Shown one piece after another: positions 50,931 to 58,967 of a stretch of 64,000 nucleotides of DNA. The notes under the pieces were generated by a model. That model searched no databases, was not told the DNA's origin, and saw only the letters and a list, made by a program, of their open reading frames with translations. The translations under genes and the position numbers were made by a program. Position 1 is the first letter of the stretch, and every line of letters begins with the position of its first letter. This DNA comes from Campylobacter subantarcticus LMG 24377 (GTDB lineage: Bacteria; Campylobacterota; Campylobacteria; Campylobacterales; Campylobacteraceae), in contig NZ_CP007773.1 in assembly GCF_000816305.1 (NCBI RefSeq), positions 682,001-746,000 on the forward strand. Direction: 5' to 3'.

Positions 50931-52444
50931 TGATAGAAAGTATTTTAATAAAAGAAAATTTAGGTTTTAAACAAGCAAAATTAGATCTTGAAAAAGGACT
51001 GACAGTTTTTACTGGATTAAGTGGTGCTGGAAAGTCGGTTTTGTTTAAAGCTATCTTGGCTGCCTTTGCACTTAGTGAAAGTGAAGCAAAAATGGTAGAA
51101 ATTTTACTTAATGATAAACTTGAACTAGATGAGTTTGGTATAGAAAATGAAGAAATAAATATATTTAAACTTTTAAAAGATAAAAGCACACGCTATTTTA
51201 TCAATAATCAAATGATATCAAAGAAAAATTTAGCCTTATTATCTAAAGGTTTTGTGAAATATCTCTCTGCCAAGGAAAATAACGAATTTAGCAATGAAAG
51301 ATTTTTGAATGTGCTTGATTTTATGCAAAGTAAAGAAGATAAAAATTTTCAAGATTTTTTAAGTGAATATAAAAACACTTATAAGGAATACTTAGAAAAT
51401 AAAAGTAAACTAGAGCAAATTCAAGAAGAAGAAAAAAAAGTAGAAGAGTTAAAAGAATTTACTAGCTTTGAAATACAAAAAATTCAAAGTATTAATCCAA
51501 AAATAGGTGAATTTGATGAATTGATGAGTCTTAAAAAAAGACTTTCAAAAAAAGATAAAATTGATGCAGCATGGAATAAAGCGAGTAAAATTTTTGAACT
51601 AGAATCAGCGGTAATCGATGCATTACAAATTAGTGATGTTGATAGTTCATTTTTTTCAGAATGCCTTAATGAGTTAAGAGTAGTTTGGGAAAATCAAAGT
51701 TTTGATGATTTTGATTTTGATATTGAAGAAGTGCTTGATAGGATAGAAAAGCTTTCTTCTTTGATTTCAAAATATGGGAGTATAGAAGAAGCTTTAGAAG
51801 CTTTAGAAAAGAAAAAAACAGAATTGGCTCATTATGAAAATTTAAGTTTTGAAAAAAAAGCATTAGAAGAAAAAGTACAAAATACTCAAGGTATTTTAGA
51901 GCAAAAATGTCAAAAACTTACTCTTATACGCCAAAAAAAGCTAAAAGAGCTTGAAAAGTTACTAAATTTTTACCTCCAAAAACTGTATATGAAAGAAGTA
52001 AAATTAGAGCTTAAAGAGTGTGCTTTAAATCTTTTGGGGAAAGATGAAGTTGGTTTAAATATCAACGAGGCTAGTTTAAAAAATTTAAGTTCAGGTGAGA
52101 TCAATCGTTTAAGACTTTCATTTATTGCCACTGAATGCAATATAACAAATAAAGCTAGCGGAATAATTTTTCTAGATGAAATTGATGCAAACTTAAGCGG
52201 TAAAGAAGCAATGAGTATTGCTGAAGTACTAAAAGAACTTGCGTGTTTTTATCAAATTTTTGCCATTTCACATTTACCACAGCTTTCATCAAAAGCAAGT
52301 AATCATTTTTTAGTGGAAAAAATAGGTGATGAAAGTAGAGTGAGAAAAATTGAAAAAGAAGAGAGGGTAAGAGAGCTTGCTAGAATGGTAAGCGGAGAAA
52401 ATATTACCCAAGAAGCTTTAGAATTTACTAGAACTTTACTTTAA
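50930..52444 (+). CDS. recN: DNA repair protein RecN
   Basis: SMC-like ATPase that gathers double-strand-break ends. Walker [16 protein letters not shown] near the N-terminus, a central coiled coil (about 150-340), the ABC signature region [13 protein letters not shown] and Walker [18 protein letters not shown] near the C-terminus. At 504 residues it is somewhat shorter than E. coli RecN. I chose the ATG at 50930; a GTG one codon earlier is possible. Confidence 0.93.
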   Translation: MIESILIKENLGFKQAKLDLEKGLTVFTGLSGAGKSVLFKAILAAFALSESEAKMVEILLNDKLELDEFGIENEEINIFKLLKDKSTRYFINNQMISKKNLALLSKGFVKYLSAKENNEFSNERFLNVLDFMQSKEDKNFQDFLSEYKNTYKEYLENKSKLEQIQEEEKKVEELKEFTSFEIQKIQSINPKIGEFDELMSLKKRLSKKDKIDAAWNKASKIFELESAVIDALQISDVDSSFFSECLNELRVVWENQSFDDFDFDIEEVLDRIEKLSSLISKYGSIEEALEALEKKKTELAHYENLSFEKKALEEKVQNTQGILEQKCQKLTLIRQKKLKELEKLLNFYLQKLYMKEVKLELKECALNLLGKDEVGLNINEASLKNLSSGEINRLRLSFIATECNITNKASGIIFLDEIDANLSGKEAMSIAEVLKELACFYQIFAISHLPQLSSKASNHFLVEKIGDESRVRKIEKEERVRELARMVSGENITQEALEFTRTLL

Positions 52445-52466
52445 AAACAAAAAGTAAATTTCTATA

Positions 52467-52475
52467 TGCTATAAT
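52467..52475 (+). promoter_or_regulatory. Candidate promoter of the response-regulator gene
   Basis: TGC followed by TATAAT (52470-52475) is a perfect extended -10, 29 bases before the ATG. A GAGG ribosome site is at 52495. The gene and those after it could thus be expressed apart from recN. Confidence 0.5.
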
Positions 52476-52504
52476 TATAATTTTAAGTCATAAAGAGGTT
52501 AGCT

Positions 52505-53749
52505 ATGGAAGAAAAAATTTTAATTATTGATGATAATAAAATGCTTACAAAACTTTTAGCAAAAAAAGTAGAGAGTACCTTAGGTTTAAAAGTAGATGTT
52601 GCTTTTGATATGAATAGTGCTAAAGAATTAGTAAAGAATAATTATTTTATGGCTTTTGTGGATCTTTGTTTGCCAGATGCTCCTAATGGAGAAGTGGTGG
52701 ATGTGATATTAGAAAAAAATATCCCTGCTATTGTTCTTACAGGAAGTAGCGATGGGCAAACACGTAAAAAATTTATGGAAAAAGACATCATAGGTTATAT
52801 TCAAAAAGAGAGCGAAAGCTGTATCGATGAGATGTTAAGTTCTATTAGAATGTTGCAAAAAAACAATAAAACTAAAATTATTCTAGCAATTGCTAATGTG
52901 ACTTTACGTGCAGAAATGAAAAAAAATCTAAATAACCAACTTTTTAACGTTTTAGCAGCAGCACATGGAGAAGAAGCTTTGAGTTATCTTAGTGACAATC
53001 CTGATACTAGATTGGTTATTTGTGATGCGACTATGCCAGTAATTAATGGAGAAGATTTGCTTGTTGAAATTCGCTCAAAGTACTCCAAAATAGAACTTGG
53101 TGTGATTATGGTTGGAGATAAAGATGATGCTTTAGAAGCAAGAGCTTTTAGAAAAGGCGTGAATGATTATGTTATTAGACCTTTTCAAAAAGAATCACTC
53201 AATTGTAGGGTAAATAACTGCTTAGACTATATGCAAAAATGTGTTTTATTAGATGAATATAGTTTGGGTAAGGATTTATTAACCGGACTTGATGATTATG
53301 CTAGCTTTGAAAAAAGATTTTTAGACTATTTAGAAGATATGCAAGAGAGTGAAGAATTAGCATTAGCTTTGATAGATATTGATAATTTGGCGACTATTAA
53401 TTATGAGTTAAGTTATGATTGTGGTGATGGTGTGATTAAATATACTGCCAAAAAAATCAAGGATCAAATTCGCGGTATGGACTTGGCTACAAAAATCGAA
53501 GATGGTAAATTTTATGTACTTTTGAAAAATACGGGCAATAAAGAAGCACTAAAAGCTTTTTCAAATATTAGAGTTAACATTGCTAAAGAAAGCGTATTGA
53601 TAACACTAGATGAAGTAGATTATAGTGTTTCTGTGGGTGTTGCTTTTGGAGGTAAATCTAGTCAAATGCAAGAACTATTAAACAATGCCCAAAAAGCTTT
53701 GGATTTAGCAAAGGCAAATGGAAAAAATAGGGTAGAGGTATGTTTTTAG
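52505..53749 (+). CDS. cbrR: CbrR-like response regulator (REC-REC-degenerate GGDEF)
   Basis: A 414-residue regulator. REC1 (about 3-115) is intact, with the acidic pair in IIDDNK, phospho-acceptor D53 (FVDLCLPD), Thr/Ser in VLTGSS and Lys in YIQKES. REC2 (about 120-240) keeps an acceptor-like D174 (VICDATMP) but lacks the acidic pair (ILAIANV), so it may not be phosphorylated normally. The C-terminal GGDEF domain has EDGKF at 332-336 where GGDEF should be, so cyclase activity looks lost. RxxD (R323-D326) sits exactly five residues before it, as in the inhibitory c-di-GMP binding site. The layout matches C. jejuni CbrR, tied to bile resistance. It overlaps tatD by 10 bases. Confidence 0.88.
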   Translation: MEEKILIIDDNKMLTKLLAKKVESTLGLKVDVAFDMNSAKELVKNNYFMAFVDLCLPDAPNGEVVDVILEKNIPAIVLTGSSDGQTRKKFMEKDIIGYIQKESESCIDEMLSSIRMLQKNNKTKIILAIANVTLRAEMKKNLNNQLFNVLAAAHGEEALSYLSDNPDTRLVICDATMPVINGEDLLVEIRSKYSKIELGVIMVGDKDDALEARAFRKGVNDYVIRPFQKESLNCRVNNCLDYMQKCVLLDEYSLGKDLLTGLDDYASFEKRFLDYLEDMQESEELALALIDIDNLATINYELSYDCGDGVIKYTAKKIKDQIRGMDLATKIEDGKFYVLLKNTGNKEALKAFSNIRVNIAKESVLITLDEVDYSVSVGVAFGGKSSQMQELLNNAQKALDLAKANGKNRVEVCF

Positions 53750-54537
53750 ATTGTGATTTTTCTGAAAAAATCATAGACACGCATTGTCATTTAGACAGCC
53801 AAGCTTATTTTGGGTGTTTAAATGAAATGCTCAATCATGCCTTTGATAATGGAATAGATAAAATCATTATACCAGGTGCAGATATTAAGGATCTACCAAG
53901 AGCAAGGGAGATTGCACATCGTTATAAAAAGGTGTTTTTTTCTTGCGGGGTGCATCCTTATGATATTGATGATTTTGATTTAGATATTTTGAAAGAATTT
54001 ATTAACGATAAAAAATGTATCGCGGTTGGTGAATGCGGGCTTGATTATTATCGTTTAAATGCTGATGATGAGGCGGTAAAGGCAAAACAAAAAGAAGTTT
54101 TTATCGCTCAAATACAGCTAGCTATTGAATACAAAAAACCACTGATTGTACATGTGCGTGATGCAAATGAAGATAGTTATAAGATATTAAAAAATTATGT
54201 AAAAGATTTACAAGGCGGTGTTTTACACTGCTTTAATGCAAGTGAGCTTTTGCTTTCATTGGCAGATGATGGGTTTTATTTTGGTATAGGTGGGGTTTTA
54301 ACCTTTAAAAACGCTAAAAAGCTTGTAGAAATTTTACCTAAGATACCAAAAGAAAAGCTTGTTTTAGAAACAGATGGTCCATACTTGACCCCAGAGCCAC
54401 ATCGTGGTAAAGTTAATGATCCTATTTTAACGCATTTTGTTGCACAAAAAATAGCTGATCTTTTAAATCTTAGCAAAAGTGAAATTATTAAGCTGACTAA
54501 TTTAAACGCTAACCGTTTATTTTTTCAAGGTTTGTAA
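53740..54537 (+). CDS. tatD: TatD-family metal-dependent DNase/hydrolase
   Basis: TIM-barrel metallohydrolase of 265 residues, family linked to 3'-5' DNase activity and DNA quality control. Metal-binding motifs: IIDTHCHLDS, GVHPYDID, GECGLDYYRL, HVRDANED, HCFNAS and LETDGPYLTPEPHRG. The ATG at 53740 lies inside the end of the response-regulator gene with AGAGG just ahead. The stop overlaps the next start by one base. Confidence 0.93.
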   Translation: MFLDCDFSEKIIDTHCHLDSQAYFGCLNEMLNHAFDNGIDKIIIPGADIKDLPRAREIAHRYKKVFFSCGVHPYDIDDFDLDILKEFINDKKCIAVGECGLDYYRLNADDEAVKAKQKEVFIAQIQLAIEYKKPLIVHVRDANEDSYKILKNYVKDLQGGVLHCFNASELLLSLADDGFYFGIGGVLTFKNAKKLVEILPKIPKEKLVLETDGPYLTPEPHRGKVNDPILTHFVAQKIADLLNLSKSEIIKLTNLNANRLFFQGL

Positions 54538-55685
54538 TGAAAAAAAAGTTTTTATTCTTTACTTTAGTTTTGTTGTGTTTAAATGCTAAAGCTTTGCAGT
54601 TTACACCAGAGCATTACACTCAGCAAGCTCAAATTTTAAGAAATTTAGATATCGAAGCAAACTATTTAAGTGATATGATTTTTCTAGAATTTAAAGAATC
54701 TTCTATGGATATGCACTCTAAAACTTTAGTGGATACGATGAGGGAATTTTACAAAATTACTCCAATTATTCGTAAAATTTTAGAAAAAGAAAATATCCCG
54801 CAAGAATTCTTATACCTTGCTGTTGTAGAGTCAGGTTTAAAAATTCATAGTGTTTCAAGAACTAAGGCAGTGGGTGTATGGCAGTTTATGAAACCAACAG
54901 CGCAAACTTTAGGTTTAAGGATCGATCCTTATGTTGATGAAAGAAGAGATTTGGTGAAATCTACTCATGCTGCGATTGCTTATTTAAAGCAGTTAAAAGA
55001 GCAGTTTGGGAAATGGTATTTAGCTATTTTGGCTTATAATTGTGGCGATGGTAAATTGCGTCAAGCTATAAAAAAGGCAAAAAGTGATGATTTAAGAGTT
55101 TTACTTGATCCTGATAAAAAATATTTGCCTTTAGAAACACGAATTTTTATTAGAAAAATTTTAACCATGGCGTTTTTGGCTAATAATAATGATTTTTTAA
55201 TTTCACAAGATAGTGCCTTGCTAAATTATGCTTTATCAAGTGAAGTTAAAAAAATACCTGTACCACCTAGTGTTTCTTTAAGGCAGTTAGCTAAAGTTGC
55301 TAAAATATCTTATAGTGAGTTTAAACGCTATAATCCACATTTTAACCATGATTTTACACCACCTGATAAAAAAGACTATTACATGTATGTGCCTTTAAGT
55401 AAAAGTGTAGCAGTAGAAAATGCAATGCAAAAAGTCAAATTAGCTAAGGTGGATACAACTATCCCGCATACTAAAATTTATATAGTAAAACAAGGAGATA
55501 GTCTTTATGCTATTGCTAGAAAACACAAAATCAGTGTAGAAAGCATAAAAGAGTATAATAAAATCAAAGGAAATTTGATCAATATCAATCAAAAACTTGT
55601 GTTAAAAATTAAGGAGAATAATAATGCAAAAATCAAAACTCAAAAATTACCAAAAGACTCTCATACAAAAGTCGTTAGTCGTTAG
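54537..55685 (+). CDS. mltD: MltD-type membrane-bound lytic transglycosylase with LysM
   Basis: Cleaves glycan strands of peptidoglycan. A signal peptide (about 1-19) is followed by the SLT domain (about 75-230) with the catalytic Glu in LAVVESGLKIHS and the GVWQFMKPTAQTLGL and LAILAYNCGDGKLRQAI motifs. A LysM domain (about 318-365, YIVKQGDSLYAIARKHKIS) binds peptidoglycan. No lipobox Cys is evident, so it may be periplasmic and not a lipoprotein. Its last 62 bases overlap the rlpA reading frame. Confidence 0.92.
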   Translation: MKKKFLFFTLVLLCLNAKALQFTPEHYTQQAQILRNLDIEANYLSDMIFLEFKESSMDMHSKTLVDTMREFYKITPIIRKILEKENIPQEFLYLAVVESGLKIHSVSRTKAVGVWQFMKPTAQTLGLRIDPYVDERRDLVKSTHAAIAYLKQLKEQFGKWYLAILAYNCGDGKLRQAIKKAKSDDLRVLLDPDKKYLPLETRIFIRKILTMAFLANNNDFLISQDSALLNYALSSEVKKIPVPPSVSLRQLAKVAKISYSEFKRYNPHFNHDFTPPDKKDYYMYVPLSKSVAVENAMQKVKLAKVDTTIPHTKIYIVKQGDSLYAIARKHKISVESIKEYNKIKGNLININQKLVLKIKENNNAKIKTQKLPKDSHTKVVSR

Positions 55686-56460
55686 TTGTGTTGGTGTTTT
55701 ATTTAGTGCTTGTAGCGTGGTGCCTATTAGTACGCCTACGGTGTATTATCCGGAAAGAGATTTTAAAAGCGTAAAGCATAATAACACGAATTTAAAAGGA
55801 ACTATGAAGCCTTATACTATTAATGGTAAAACATATTATCCAACTGTAGTAGAAGTAGGTGAAACTGCTGATGGTATAGCTAGTTGGTATGGTCCAGGTT
55901 TTCATGGAAAAAAAACTTCTAATGGTGAAACTTATGATCAGCATGCATACACTGCTGCACATAAAACTTTACCAATGAATACTATTGTAAAAGTAACTAA
56001 CCTGAAAAATCACCGCCAAACTACAGTTAGAATTAACGATAGAGGTCCTTTTGTCGCAGGTAGGATTATTGATTTATCTAATATGGCTGCAAGAGATATA
56101 GATATGATACAAGCAGGAACAGCTCCTGTAAGACTTGAAGTAATTGGCTTTGGAACAAGTGCAAGTTCGGGTTCAGTTCATACTAATTCTAATTTAGGTA
56201 GTAGTGGAGAGATTACTGATAGTGGTCATATTTTCCAAGGCGGATCTTTTATGGTGCAAATTGGAGCATTTAGAAATAAAAACGGTGCAGAGTTAATAGC
56301 AAGTAGATATAAAAACTATAATTCTTACACTTCAACAATACAAACAAGTGTTAAAGATGGCTTACATAGAGTATTTCTAAAAGGCTTTAGAAGCGAGCAA
56401 GAAGCAAGAGACTTTGTTGATAATGGATCTTTTCCAGGTGCGTTTATAGTAAGAGAGTAA
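55624..56460 (+). CDS. rlpA: RlpA-type septal ring lipoprotein (DPBB plus SPOR)
   Basis: Probable outer-membrane lipoprotein that binds or cleaves denuded septal glycans. A long N-terminal stretch leads to the lipobox VLFSAC (Cys near residue 29). The double-psi beta-barrel (about 78-175) has ASWYGPGFHGKKTSNGE and RINDRGPFVAGRIIDLS; a C-terminal SPOR domain (about 200-275) starts SFMVQIGAFRN. AAGGAG at 55611-55616 supports the ATG at 55624 even though this makes a 62-base overlap with mltD in another frame. The pairing with mltD suggests joint glycan cleavage. Confidence 0.93.
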   Translation: MQKSKLKNYQKTLIQKSLVVSCVGVLFSACSVVPISTPTVYYPERDFKSVKHNNTNLKGTMKPYTINGKTYYPTVVEVGETADGIASWYGPGFHGKKTSNGETYDQHAYTAAHKTLPMNTIVKVTNLKNHRQTTVRINDRGPFVAGRIIDLSNMAARDIDMIQAGTAPVRLEVIGFGTSASSGSVHTNSNLGSSGEITDSGHIFQGGSFMVQIGAFRNKNGAELIASRYKNYNSYTSTIQTSVKDGLHRVFLKGFRSEQEARDFVDNGSFPGAFIVRE

Positions 56461-56464
56461 AATA

Positions 56465-56953
56465 ATGATAGAATTGATTTTTTTAGATGTAGATGGTTGT
56501 TTAACAGATGGTAAAATCATCTACACTCAAAATTATGGCGAGATTAAAGAATTTAATGTAAAAGATGGTGCTGCGATTGAAGCTTGGCAAAAGCTTGGCA
56601 AAAAAGTTGCTATCATTACAGGTAGGACAAGTGAGTGCGTGTATTTTAGAGCTAGGGATTTAAAGATTGATTTAGTATATCAAGGTATTAGCGATAAACT
56701 TGCTTGTGCAAAAGAAATTTTAGAAAAATTAAATTTAGATTTCTCTCAATGCGCAGCTATTGGAGATTACTATAATGATATGAGTTTACTTGAAGCGGTG
56801 GAGTATAGTTTTAAACCAAAAGATGCACACAAGGCTTTAAAAACCGATAAGGTTTTAAATAGAAAAGGCGGCAATGGTGCGGTGAGTGAAATGATAGAAA
56901 TTTTAGTAGAATACAACAATATGCAAGCGCAATGGGATAAGCTTTGGCGATAA
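56465..56953 (+). CDS. kdsC: 3-deoxy-D-manno-octulosonate 8-phosphate phosphatase
   Basis: HAD phosphatase that makes free KDO for LOS inner core. At 162 residues with no cap domain it is KdsC-like: FLDVDGCLTDGKI holds both nucleophile and acid Asp, followed by ITGRTSECV, KIDLVYQGISDKL and AIGDYYNDMSLL. It lies directly before lptC and lptA, the usual kdsC-lptC-lptA order of LPS genes. Confidence 0.9.
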   Translation: MIELIFLDVDGCLTDGKIIYTQNYGEIKEFNVKDGAAIEAWQKLGKKVAIITGRTSECVYFRARDLKIDLVYQGISDKLACAKEILEKLNLDFSQCAAIGDYYNDMSLLEAVEYSFKPKDAHKALKTDKVLNRKGGNGAVSEMIEILVEYNNMQAQWDKLWR

Positions 56954-57450
56954 AAATTTTTGCAATCTTAATGGGATTGTTTGCTTTTGTGATGGTGATT
57001 TTAAGTACGCAAGATCCTTATCTTTTTGCTATAAAACCACAAAAGGTTGATGTGGCAAATATGCAAGCTTTTGATGTGCTTGATTATGAGCTTAATACCA
57101 CCACTACAAAGGCAAGTTATCAAGCTAGTCGTTGGGTTAAATACCAAGATAAAGATATTTTTGATGATTTTAAAGTGCAAGCACTTGATTATAATTTAAG
57201 TTCAAAATTATTAATCAGAAACGATGAAAAATCTATTTTAGAAGGTAATGTTAGTTATTTTGATAAAAATCAAACTTCTATTTTTACCCAAAAAGCAGTT
57301 TATAACATGAAAGATAAAATTTTATTTTCTAATGATACCTTTAAAGCTTATATAGGAGTTAATGAGGTATTTGGAAATAGCTTTTTATATAATGTAGATC
57401 AAAAAGAATTAAAAATTCAAGGAATAAAAGCATGGTTTTTAGAACAGTAA
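56944..57450 (+). CDS. lptC: LptC-like LOS transport protein
   Basis: Inner-membrane anchored protein that receives LOS from the LptBFG complex. Hydrophobic N-terminus (about 3-22), then a beta-rich periplasmic domain of about 140 residues. Sequence similarity to E. coli LptC is low, but position between kdsC and lptA supports the call. The start is a TTG overlapping the end of kdsC, with GGGAT about five bases ahead. Confidence 0.82.
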   Translation: MAIKIFAILMGLFAFVMVILSTQDPYLFAIKPQKVDVANMQAFDVLDYELNTTTTKASYQASRWVKYQDKDIFDDFKVQALDYNLSSKLLIRNDEKSILEGNVSYFDKNQTSIFTQKAVYNMKDKILFSNDTFKAYIGVNEVFGNSFLYNVDQKELKIQGIKAWFLEQ

Positions 57451-57890
57451 TTTTTTTGTGTTTGTTGAATTTATTTGCATTGGGTGCGCAAAAAATAGAA
57501 GTATATGCTAAAGATTTTTATTTAGATGAGAAAAATGAAACTAGCACTTTAACAGGTGATGTGGAAGTAAAAAAAGGCGGGGATATTTTAAATTCTCAAA
57601 AACTAGTTATTTATATGAAAAATAAACAACCTGTGAAGTATATTGCCACTCACAATGCTAAGTTTAAAATTAGTATGAAAGATAAAACTTATCATGGAAG
57701 CGGAGATGAGTTTGTTTATAATGTAGCTAAAGATACCTATGAAATCAATGGTCATGCAAAAATCATCGAAGTGCAAAGCAAAAAAGAACTAACAGGGGAT
57801 AAAATCATCGTAGATAGAAAAAATATGACTTATAGGGTGCTTAGTAAAGACAAAAAACCTGCAAAATTTGTATTTGAGGTTAAGGAATGA
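57432..57890 (+). CDS. lptA: LptA/OstA-family periplasmic LOS bridge protein
   Basis: Forms the periplasmic beta-jellyroll bridge carrying LOS to the outer membrane. Signal peptide (about 1-19), then an OstA-like repeat pattern: EVYAKDFYLDEKNETSTLTGDVEVKKGGDIL, GSGDEFVYNVAKDTYEINGHAKI and LTGDKIIVDRKNM. The 152 residues are usual. The first 19 bases overlap lptC, and the stop overlaps engB by 4 bases. Confidence 0.92.
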   Translation: MVFRTVIFLCLLNLFALGAQKIEVYAKDFYLDEKNETSTLTGDVEVKKGGDILNSQKLVIYMKNKQPVKYIATHNAKFKISMKDKTYHGSGDEFVYNVAKDTYEINGHAKIIEVQSKKELTGDKIIVDRKNMTYRVLSKDKKPAKFVFEVKE

Positions 57891-58486
57891 TCCTTAATGC
57901 GCAGTTTTTAACTTCGGCTTCCAAGGTTAGTGAAGCACCACAGCCTATATATACAGAGATTGCATTTTTGGGTCGTTCTAATGTAGGCAAAAGTTCTTTG
58001 ATCAATGCACTTTGTAAAAATAAAAATCTAGCAAAAAGCTCATCAACTCCGGGTAAAACCCAGTTGATTAATTTTTTTGAAGTAAGTTGCAAAAAAAATG
58101 AGGATAAATTTAAACTGATGTTTATTGATTTACCTGGTTTTGGTTATGCAAAGGTAAGCAAAAAAACAAAAGCTATTTGGAATAAAAATTTAGATGAATT
58201 TTTAAAAGAACGCAGTTCTATCAAACTCTTTATACATCTTGTTGATTCAAGGCATGAAAATTTAGATATTGACGCAAATTCGGAAGCATATCTAGACTCT
58301 TTTATAAGAGCAGATCAAAAAAAAATAACTGTTTTCACAAAATCAGACAAGCTCAATCAAAGTCAAAAAGCTAAAATTTTAAATCTTCATAAAAATGCTA
58401 TTATGGTTTCAAATTTAAAAAAAATAGGTATTGAAAAACTAGAAGAAAAAATTATTTTAGAAAGTTTGGGTTTGAATGAGGAGTAG
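57887..58486 (+). CDS. engB: Ribosome biogenesis GTPase EngB/YsxC/YihA
   Basis: GTPase needed for late 50S ribosome assembly and often linked to division. All G motifs are visible: G1 GRSNVGKSSLINAL, G2 STPGKTQLINFF, G3 DLPGFGYAKVSKKTK, G4 TKSDKLNQ, with G5 near MVSNLKKIG. At 199 residues it is complete. The overlap with lptA suggests shared translation. Confidence 0.95.
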   Translation: MILNAQFLTSASKVSEAPQPIYTEIAFLGRSNVGKSSLINALCKNKNLAKSSSTPGKTQLINFFEVSCKKNEDKFKLMFIDLPGFGYAKVSKKTKAIWNKNLDEFLKERSSIKLFIHLVDSRHENLDIDANSEAYLDSFIRADQKKITVFTKSDKLNQSQKAKILNLHKNAIMVSNLKKIGIEKLEEKIILESLGLNEE

Positions 58487-58967
58487 GAGATTAGTAAAAA
58501 ATAGATTTGATTTTTCTTATTTATTTTTCTATCTATCTTTGATTTTTTATCAAGTATTAAGTTCGGTATATTACTGGATGCCACCTTTATTTGGTGTATT
58601 TTTTTGTTATATGATTGTACTTTTAAAAGAAAAAGAAAAAACACTGAATAAGCTTGACTTTAGATGGTATTTTTCTTTGTTTTATCTCATTATTATAGAT
58701 ATCATACACGGTTTTTATCTTTTTAGCTCTTGGATTGCATTTTTTATTTTTTATCATTTTTTTGTGTATTGGTTTAAAAGTAAGCTGAAGTTAGGGCCTT
58801 ATTTGCTCGTTATATTTACTTTTTGTGCGTATATTTTTATTTATTTTTTTGATGTGTTTTTGGCATATTTAGATAATAGTCAAATTTTAAATTTTGGCTT
58901 AGAGTATTTGTGGTTTTTTACTATTGAAGCATTGATATCATTTGTTATTTTTAGAGGAAAAATTTAA
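58476..58967 (+). CDS. Small integral membrane protein upstream of PBP2 (MreD-like position)
   Basis: Unnamed protein of 163 residues with a basic N-terminus (RSRRLVKNRF) and about five hydrophobic segments. It overlaps engB and ends immediately before the PBP2 ATG. In many bacteria the small multi-pass protein just ahead of PBP2 is MreD, part of the elongasome; its size and membrane profile match that here. No diagnostic motif is visible, so the link is by position only. Confidence 0.7.
   Translation: MRSRRLVKNRFDFSYLFFYLSLIFYQVLSSVYYWMPPLFGVFFCYMIVLLKEKEKTLNKLDFRWYFSLFYLIIIDIIHGFYLFSSWIAFFIFYHFFVYWFKSKLKLGPYLLVIFTFCAYIFIYFFDVFLAYLDNSQILNFGLEYLWFFTIEALISFVIFRGKI

Noticed and set aside
50866-51189. 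107-codon minus-strand frame spanning nadK and recN
   Set aside because: It lies antisense to the conserved RecN ATPase motif and has no supporting signals.
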